This document shows, in pieces, positions 58,320 to 64,000 of a stretch of DNA of 64,000 bases (position 1 is the first letter of the stretch; each line of letters begins with the position of its first letter). Location of the stretch: assembly GCF_020907275.1 (NCBI RefSeq), contig NZ_JAJJWI010000002.1, positions 293,783 through 357,782 on the forward strand. Reading direction: 5' to 3'. A program made the translations under genes and the position numbers. The notes below the pieces were generated by a model that saw only the letters and a list, made by a program, of their open reading frames with translations, was not told where the DNA came from and ran no database searches. Origin of the DNA: Pontibacter silvestris. GTDB taxonomy: Bacteria; Bacteroidota; Bacteroidia; Cytophagales; Hymenobacteraceae.

Positions 58320-60956
58320 TTATTGATTTAATGATTTCTTTACTAACTCTAAAGCTTTTGCTGAAACTGAAGCAAGGCCTGCTGTGTCTTTACCTCCTGC
58401 TGTAGCATAAAATGGCTGTCCACCGCCGCCACCTTTAATTTCTTTGGCAAGTTCACGCACCAGCTGGCTGGCATTCAGGTTCTTATCTGATACTATACTG
58501 TCAGAAAGCATAACGGCAATCTGTGGCTTACCATCAATTTCGGATGCTAACACTAAAACAAGGTTATCTACGGCCTGTCGTAAGTCGAAAGCAAGCTTTT
58601 TAAGGTAGTCAGAAGAACTTACTTCAACTTTTTCAGCTACAAAATTTACATCATTCAAGGACTGTGCTTTTTGCGCCAGGCTTTCTTTTAGACTACTTAG
58701 TTGCTTCAGTTCAAACTGCTCTAATTGCTTCTGCAGGGCTTTATTATCTTCCTGCAGTTTATGAACAGCTCCGGATATATTGTTTTGTGTTGCCAGTATC
58801 TCCCGTACAGCATTTAATTCATTCAGTTGCTGCTGCACAAAATCTTCTGCAGCGGTTGCTGTAACAGCCTCAATGCGACGTACACCAGCCGCTACAGAAC
58901 TTTCAGAAACAATTTTAAAATAACCAATCTGCCCTGTATTGTAGACGTGGGTACCACCGCAAAGCTCTACAGAATGTTCCCTGCCAAAAGTAATTACACG
59001 AACAAACTCTCCGTATTTTTCACCGAATAAAGCCATTGCACCCATGCCTTTTGCTTCATCAACAGGCACATTACGCTGCTCATCTAAAGGAATACTTTCA
59101 CGTATTCGCTCATTTACTATTCGTTCTATTTCACGCAACTGAGCATCTTCTACCTTGGCAAAGTGAGAAAAGTCAAAGCGGAGCACTCTTTCGTTCACCA
59201 ATGACCCGCGCTGTTGCACGTGGTCACCTAAAACTTTTCTTAATGCGGCATGTAATAAGTGGGTAGCTGAATGATTCTTACGAATAAGATTACGACGTGC
59301 CGCATCAATTTCACTTCTAAATGAAGCCTCTGTATTTTGAGGCAGCTTAGCTGTGATGTGCAGAATAAGGTCATTTTCTTTTCTGGTGTCCAGCACCTCC
59401 ACCTGCTCCGAATCTGAGATCAGGTATCCTTGATCTCCTACCTGGCCACCACTTTCAGCATAAAAAGGTGTTTTGTCTAAAACAATATGATACTCGCTCT
59501 TATTTTTTGTTTTTACCTGGCGATAACGCACAATGTGTGAATCAGACGTATCACAATCATACCCAATAAACTCAGTGGTTACATCAGACTGCAGCACTAC
59601 CCAATCACTTTGCTCGGTGGTAGAGGCATTGCGGGAGCGGTTTTTCTGCTGTTCCATTTCTACATCAAAGCCAGCTTCATCAACTGTCAGGCCTTTTTCA
59701 CGGGCAATCAAAGCAGTTAAGTCCAGCGGAAAGCCAAAGGTGTCGTATAGTTCAAAGGCTGTCTTGCCGTCTATTGTACTATTGTTTTCTTTGAACTTGT
59801 CTTCTAAAGCATCCAAGCGCTTCAGGCCATTATCCAGCGTACGTAGGAAAGCATTTTCCTCTTCCTCTATAACGCGTTGTACAAAGCTTAACTGTTGCTT
59901 CAGCTCTGGGAAAACATGTGCCATCTGGTTGGCCAATACTTCTGATAAGCGGTACAGGAACGGCTTTTTAAAGTTAAGGAATGTAAAGCCATAACGCACT
60001 GCGCGGCGCAAAATGCGGCGAATCACATAACCCGCTTTATTGTTAGAAGGCAACTGTCCATCCGCAATAGCAAAAGCAATGGCCCTTATATGATCAGACA
60101 TAACACGAATGGCAATGTCTGTTTTTTCATCATCGCCATACTTTACACCAGCCTCCTGTGCCACAAACTGGATAAGCGGCTGGAAAGCATCGGTATCGTA
60201 GTTAGACTGCTTGCCTTGTATCGCCATGCACAAACGCTCAAAGCCCATACCTGTATCTACATGCTGTGCAGGCAGTTTTACAAGTGAGCCATCGGCCAGG
60301 CGGTTGAACTCCATGAACACGTTATTCCATATCTCCACCACCTGAGGATGGTCGTTATTGACAAGATCTTTGCCATCTACTTTGGCACGCTCTTCCTCAG
60401 GACGCAAGTCAATATGGATCTCTGAACATGGGCCGCATGGGCCAGTGTCGCCCATTTCCCAAAAGTTGTCTTTTTTGGACCCGAATAAAATCCGTTCCTC
60501 TGAAATCATGGTTTTCCAGATATCAAAAGCATCCTGGTCTTTTACCAGGTTGTCCTTTTCATCGCCTTCAAAAACAGACACGTATAACCTGTCTTTTGGC
60601 AGCTGGTATACTTCAGTAAGTAGCTCCCAGGCCCACTCCAGTGCTTCCTTTTTAAAATAATCTCCGAACGACCAATTTCCCAGCATTTCGAACATGGTAT
60701 GGTGGTAGGTATCATAACCTACTTCCTCCAGGTCGTTATGCTTGCCAGATACGCGAAGACATTTCTGAGTATCCACGGCACGCTTGTAAGGTGCTGGTTT
60801 GTTACCCAGGAAATAATCTTTAAACTGATTCATGCCTGCGTTGGTAAACATCAACGTAGGGTCGTCTTTCACCACAATAGGGGCCGATGGCACTACCTGG
60901 TGCTGTTTGGAAGCAAAGAAGTCTAGAAACTTCTGTCTAATCTCAGCTGAGTTCAT
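58320..60956 (-). CDS. alaS: Alanyl-tRNA synthetase
   Basis: Class II aminoacyl-tRNA synthetase charging tRNA-Ala; 878 residues, normal length. The catalytic core begins EIRQKFLDFFASKQHQVVPS and FTNAGMNQFKDYFLG; the editing domain has the zinc-binding HSATHLLHAAL and CGGTHV; the C-terminal DHHA1 domain is marked by GGGGGQPFYATAGG. First gene of the alaS-gatB-tlpA unit. A 202-base A/T-rich spacer upstream is shared with the divergent MerR gene; no exact -7 box for alaS was found. Confidence 0.97.
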   Translation of the reverse strand: MNSAEIRQKFLDFFASKQHQVVPSAPIVVKDDPTLMFTNAGMNQFKDYFLGNKPAPYKRAVDTQKCLRVSGKHNDLEEVGYDTYHHTMFEMLGNWSFGDYFKKEALEWAWELLTEVYQLPKDRLYVSVFEGDEKDNLVKDQDAFDIWKTMISEERILFGSKKDNFWEMGDTGPCGPCSEIHIDLRPEEERAKVDGKDLVNNDHPQVVEIWNNVFMEFNRLADGSLVKLPAQHVDTGMGFERLCMAIQGKQSNYDTDAFQPLIQFVAQEAGVKYGDDEKTDIAIRVMSDHIRAIAFAIADGQLPSNNKAGYVIRRILRRAVRYGFTFLNFKKPFLYRLSEVLANQMAHVFPELKQQLSFVQRVIEEEENAFLRTLDNGLKRLDALEDKFKENNSTIDGKTAFELYDTFGFPLDLTALIAREKGLTVDEAGFDVEMEQQKNRSRNASTTEQSDWVVLQSDVTTEFIGYDCDTSDSHIVRYRQVKTKNKSEYHIVLDKTPFYAESGGQVGDQGYLISDSEQVEVLDTRKENDLILHITAKLPQNTEASFRSEIDAARRNLIRKNHSATHLLHAALRKVLGDHVQQRGSLVNERVLRFDFSHFAKVEDAQLREIERIVNERIRESIPLDEQRNVPVDEAKGMGAMALFGEKYGEFVRVITFGREHSVELCGGTHVYNTGQIGYFKIVSESSVAAGVRRIEAVTATAAEDFVQQQLNELNAVREILATQNNISGAVHKLQEDNKALQKQLEQFELKQLSSLKESLAQKAQSLNDVNFVAEKVEVSSSDYLKKLAFDLRQAVDNLVLVLASEIDGKPQIAVMLSDSIVSDKNLNASQLVRELAKEIKGGGGGQPFYATAGGKDTAGLASVSAKALELVKKSLNQ

Positions 60957-61158
60957 GTATGAGTATTAAGCCTTTAGCTACTAAATGCTATACTTGTTGT
61001 TTAAGAACAAAAAATATCTAATTTTTGCCTCACAGAAACCTGCTTTTCGGCAGCCTTTACTTTGAAGCATTCATGGCAAAAGTAGCATATTTTGGCCTGA
61101 ATGTGTAGTAAATGAACGAAAATAACTCCTGTTTCTGCCACTTATTAAGAATTTTATT

Positions 61159-61506
61159 ATGCCATATAAAGAGAAAGAAATAGAAAAACAGTACTATACT
61201 ATTGGTGAAGTAGCGGCTATGTTTGATGTCGCTCCGTCTCTTATCCGATTTTGGGAGACGGAATTTGAACACCTTAAACCTAAAAAGAGCAAGAAAGGTA
61301 ACCGCCAGTTTACTCCAAAAGATATCGAGAATCTCCGTACGGTGTATCACCTGGTAAAAGAGCGTGGCTATACCATACAAGGTGCTAAAGAGGTTTTAAA
61401 AAATAAACCTATCCAGACAAAAGATAAGGTAGAGATTATTCAGTCTCTTGAAAAGATAAAGTCTTTCCTGATAGGTATTAAAGACCAACTAAACACCAAA
61501 AGCTAA
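61159..61506 (+). CDS. MerR-family transcriptional regulator
   Basis: A 115-residue MerR-type regulator. The winged helix-turn-helix is YYTIGEVAAMFDVAPSLIRFW followed by ETEFEHLKPKK (shown in two parts) and RQFTPKDIENLRTVYHLVKE; the short C-terminal helix is a dimerisation coil with no ligand-binding domain and no metal-binding cysteines. The effector is therefore unknown. Co-directional with dprA, 20 bases apart. Confidence 0.9.
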   Translation: MPYKEKEIEKQYYTIGEVAAMFDVAPSLIRFWETEFEHLKPKKSKKGNRQFTPKDIENLRTVYHLVKERGYTIQGAKEVLKNKPIQTKDKVEIIQSLEKIKSFLIGIKDQLNTKS

Positions 61507-61526
61507 GGTGCGTACTGTTGTAAAAC

Positions 61527-62648
61527 ATGGTAGACCAACAGAATCTGTACAAAGTAGCGCTCACGCTTTTACCCAATACAGGAGCTATAACTATTAGGCA
61601 TTTAATAAGTTATTGCGGATCAGCTAAAGATGTTTTAGAGGCTCCAAAAGGTAAATTAATGAAGATACCAGGCATTGGTGAGAAAACAGCCGCTGGTATA
61701 TTGGGAGCTTCATCCGAAGCATTACGTCAGGCTGAGCATCTATTAAAGTTAGCTGAAGAGCAACATGTACGCATGCTTTTCTTTACTGATGCAGATTATC
61801 CAAGCAGGCTTAAAACCATAGCTGATGCTCCTGTATTACTCTATCTGCAAGGCAATGCGAACCTGAATGCGCGGCGCAGCATCAGCATTGTTGGCACTCG
61901 TAATGCAACAGACTATGGAAGGCTTGTAACGGAGCGAATTGTAGACGAACTGAAGCCTTATGGAGCAACTGTAGTGAGCGGTTTAGCCTATGGTATTGAT
62001 ATTTTTGCTCATCGGGCTGCCCTACAGGCAGGTTTGCAAACCGTAGGTGTAATGGCAAGTGGGCCAGATATTATATATCCGGCTGCTCACCGGAAATATG
62101 CAGAGCGGATGCTGACGCAGGGAGGTTTGCTAACAGAAAACCGCTTCGGTACTAAACCAGATGCTCCCCGTTTTCCGGCTCGAAACCGCATAATTGCCGG
62201 TCTGGCTGACTGCACTATTGTTGTAGAGGGTGCTATAAAAGGTGGGGCACTCATCACGGCTGATATTGCTCATGGATATGATCGTGAGGTGATGGCAGTG
62301 CCTGGTAATATCACTTCTGCGGTTTCTGAAGGGACAAACTACCTGATTAAGTCTCTCAAAGCAGTACCTTACACTTCAGTTCAGGATTTGGTAGAACTGT
62401 TGAACTGGGATCTGCAGGATAAAGCAGCTGCTGTTCCATCTGCCTCTCCCATATTTGATTCTTCAGAATTTAATGCTGAAGAGCTAAAAATACTGCAGTT
62501 ACTTCAACAATCTCAGGAAGAACTAATGGATAATCTGAGCTGGAAAACTCAAATTCCGATAAGCCAGCTTTCATCTGTTCTGCTGGGCTTGGAGTTCAAA
62601 GGCATGGTAAGGCAAATGCCGGGCAAAAGGTTTATGTTGGTCCGCTAG
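61527..62648 (+). CDS. dprA: DNA-processing protein DprA
   Basis: DprA/Smf loads RecA on incoming single-stranded DNA during natural transformation; 373 residues. The N-terminal helix-hairpin-helix region (KLMKIPGIGEKTAAGILGA) precedes the Rossmann-like core with SIVGTRNATDYGR, VVSGLAYGIDIFAHRAAL, ASGPDIIYPAAH and FPARNRIIAGLAD, GALITADIA, and a C-terminal winged-helix (about 310-373). It indicates a capacity for DNA uptake but no other competence gene is near. Confidence 0.95.
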   Translation: MVDQQNLYKVALTLLPNTGAITIRHLISYCGSAKDVLEAPKGKLMKIPGIGEKTAAGILGASSEALRQAEHLLKLAEEQHVRMLFFTDADYPSRLKTIADAPVLLYLQGNANLNARRSISIVGTRNATDYGRLVTERIVDELKPYGATVVSGLAYGIDIFAHRAALQAGLQTVGVMASGPDIIYPAAHRKYAERMLTQGGLLTENRFGTKPDAPRFPARNRIIAGLADCTIVVEGAIKGGALITADIAHGYDREVMAVPGNITSAVSEGTNYLIKSLKAVPYTSVQDLVELLNWDLQDKAAAVPSASPIFDSSEFNAEELKILQLLQQSQEELMDNLSWKTQIPISQLSSVLLGLEFKGMVRQMPGKRFMLVR

Positions 62649-62683
62649 CTTCTGTTTCTTCTTTACGTTTCATTCATAATTAC

Positions 62684-63511
62684 TTGCAAAAGAATTTGAT
62701 CCTGCTTTACAACGGCCAGCTGGTACATGAGGAAGAGTTACTTTTCCCTTTAAGTAATAGAGCCTTTCAGTACAATGATGGGTTCTTTGAAACAGTAATC
62801 ATTCAAAATGGAATACTGCGTTTCTGGCAAGACCATAAAGAGCGCATACAGGAAGCAGCAAAGGCACTTAAGCTCCAACTACCACAGCAAATATTAGCTC
62901 CTGCCTTTGAAGATGAGCTTTTAAAACTGGCTGGCCTAAACGCAGCCACAGCATATGGGCGGCTTAAACTAAAGGTTTGGCGAAGCGGCGCAGGCCTCTA
63001 TACTCCAGTATCTAATGCAGTAGAATGGTTGGTTACAGTACAGCCTGCTACACCTCCTGATATAAAATCGATAGCTGTTAGTGTATGCCAAAACGTACGC
63101 ACTATCCATTCTCCTCTCTCTCATTTCAAAGGACCTAATGCTTTACTGTATGTCTTAGCAGGCCTGGAGAAAAAAGAACAGCAACAAGACGACATGCTAT
63201 TGCTTAGCCGCCAGCTTTACGTTTCTGAACTTGTTTCGTCTAATATCTTCTGGGTTAAGAATGACAGATTTTATACTCCTGCCCTTGATACAGGCTGTGT
63301 AAATGGAATTATGCGGCGGAATATATTACGCTTTTGTGCATCAGAAAAGATAAAGATAGATCAGGTCAATTATCAGGTAGAGCAGCTGTATGAAGCAGAC
63401 GCTGTATTTTCCGCTAATGTAACAGGCATCAAGACTATAAGCCACCTTCAAAGCAAAGAGATATATAATAAAAACAAGCTTTTAGATCATCTTACATCTG
63501 TTTTATCCTGA
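62684..63511 (+). CDS. Class IV aminotransferase, PabC/Dat-like
   Basis: A 275-residue PLP-dependent fold-type IV enzyme (4-amino-4-deoxychorismate lyase, branched-chain or D-amino acid aminotransferase group). SNRAFQYNDGFFETVII opens the domain, the PLP lysine is in HSPLSHFKGPNALLYVLAG, and ELVSSNIFWV plus GIMRRNIL are the class IV signature. Length and the aromatic DGFFET favour PabC, but the substrate is not certain. Initiation is at TTG 62684 (MQKNLILLYNG) or TTG 62696; no ATG or GTG fits. It begins 35 bases after dprA. Confidence 0.82.
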   Translation: MQKNLILLYNGQLVHEEELLFPLSNRAFQYNDGFFETVIIQNGILRFWQDHKERIQEAAKALKLQLPQQILAPAFEDELLKLAGLNAATAYGRLKLKVWRSGAGLYTPVSNAVEWLVTVQPATPPDIKSIAVSVCQNVRTIHSPLSHFKGPNALLYVLAGLEKKEQQQDDMLLLSRQLYVSELVSSNIFWVKNDRFYTPALDTGCVNGIMRRNILRFCASEKIKIDQVNYQVEQLYEADAVFSANVTGIKTISHLQSKEIYNKNKLLDHLTSVLS

Positions 63512-63700
63512 TCCACATTAGCATTAGCAACTAGTGCTGCAGCAGTGGAATTTTAAAAAGCTTTAAGGCTTTTATATTCATATACTTTTAACTTACATTA
63601 GTATGTGGTGCTGAAGATAGTTCTTTCATACGATGTAAATTCAGCTATTACAACAATTCGTTTTGTTGTTACAGCATAGCTGTCTGAAAGGATTTAACTA

Positions 63701-64000
63701 GGCTGTGTTGACAATTAGAGCAGCAGTGTCATAGCTGCAGCCAGATGCAGGAAGGCTAGAAAGCTAGAGGCAGTCTTGTCGTATCGTGTGGCGATGCGGC
63801 GGTAGTGCTTGATACGGTTGAAGAAGCGCTCTATCTTATTTTGGTCCTTGTAGAGGTTCTCGTCAATGAGGCGGGGCTGCTTTGCGTTAGAACGTGAAGG
63901 AACCACTACCTCAGCGCCCAACTCAGCGATGACTCGGGCAAAAGAGCTGCTGTCATAGCCCTTGTCAGCCACCACTGGAATTGCAATGTTTTACTGGAGA
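63701..64000 (-). mobile_element. IS5-family insertion sequence, right end (continues past window)
   Basis: The element ends at GGCTGTGTTGACA (63701-63713), a terminal inverted repeat like those of the IS427/IS1031 groups, next to a CTA that may be part of the target duplication. The transposase 3' end lies just inside. The left part is outside the window, so the full length and the second repeat cannot be seen. Confidence 0.75.
63715..63990 (-). CDS. IS5-family transposase, C-terminal part
   Basis: The C-terminal catalytic part of a DDE transposase. VVADKGYDSSS holds the second catalytic aspartate, and NKIERFFNRIKHYRRIATRY the catalytic glutamate and IS5 YREK-like motif; the protein ends AAAMTLLL. 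The GTG at 63975 is not the true start because the conserved stretch (NIAIPVVADKGYD) extends to a TAA at 63991-63993. The frame is closed there, so the enzyme is made by frameshift from an upstream orfA, as in IS427-like elements, or the copy is broken. Confidence 0.8.
   Translation of the reverse strand, partial: NIAIPVVADKGYDSSSFARVIAELGAEVVVPSRSNAKQPRLIDENLYKDQNKIERFFNRIKHYRRIATRYDKTASSFLAFLHLAAAMTLLL

Noticed and set aside
1..64000. tRNA, rRNA, prophage or secretion/defence islands
   Set aside because: No cloverleaf-like sequence, rRNA segment, integrase, phage structural gene or restriction gene was recognised.

Overview
The window is a chromosomal segment of a Bacteroidota bacterium, most likely order Cytophagales and close to Hymenobacteraceae/Pontibacter (inferred from gene content; no rRNA gene is present). 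Supporting traits are TamL-type lipoprotein, RND efflux with a CzcA-TolC fusion, a fused alpha/beta 2-oxoacid dehydrogenase E1, DUF6660-like and DUF4369-TlpA proteins, weak or absent Shine-Dalgarno sites, frequent TTG/GTG starts, and several promoters matching the Bacteroidota form TTG-N17-23-TAnnTTTG.

Layout. 1-6.3 kb: 3' end of a DUF1015 gene overlapping maf, an RlmI-like rRNA methyltransferase, then a minus-strand group (acyltransferase, Nudix hydrolase, RsmF-like methyltransferase) and a small membrane protein. 6.3-10.9 kb: minus-strand run sdaAB-like, tolC, hlyD-type adaptor, gpsA. 11.2-14.4 kb: tryptophan 2,3-dioxygenase, a large FAD oxidoreductase and a CoA-binding protein. 14.5-16.3 kb: two tandem short-chain dehydrogenases. 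16.5-20.7 kb: ybbP-ybbA divergent from tesA, as in Escherichia coli. 20.8-34.9 kb: an efflux island, all minus strand: MFS exporter, AcrB-type RND tripartite pump, CzcA-TolC/CzcB heavy-metal pump and a Cys-rich DUF6660-like protein. Two copies of a plus-strand element ending in an intrinsic terminator lie inside this island. 35.1-38.9 kb: ECF sigma factor, a putative anti-sigma protein and two paralogous beta-barrel proteins. 39-46 kb: TrmH-type methyltransferase, TamL, E1, HemF, PAP2 phosphatase. 46.2-52.6 kb: a Tat-targeted PaoABC-like molybdoenzyme operon with two molybdenum subunits, behind a clear promoter and a long, possibly structured leader. 52.6-63.5 kb: riboflavin synthase, Pcm, a thioesterase with a HolD-like hypothetical, TlpA, GatB, AlaS, MerR, DprA and a PabC-like aminotransferase. 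The right edge holds the end of an IS5-family element.

Most convergent gene pairs are separated by long perfect hairpins acting as bidirectional terminators. The most unusual structures are: the duplicated plus-strand terminator element in the efflux island (small-RNA candidate); the CzcA-TolC polyprotein with an internal signal peptide; an exact 71-bp triplication at the gatB/tlpA junction that creates two tiny ATGA-coupled ORFs; and the leader of the molybdoenzyme operon. No tRNA, rRNA, CRISPR array or prophage was seen.
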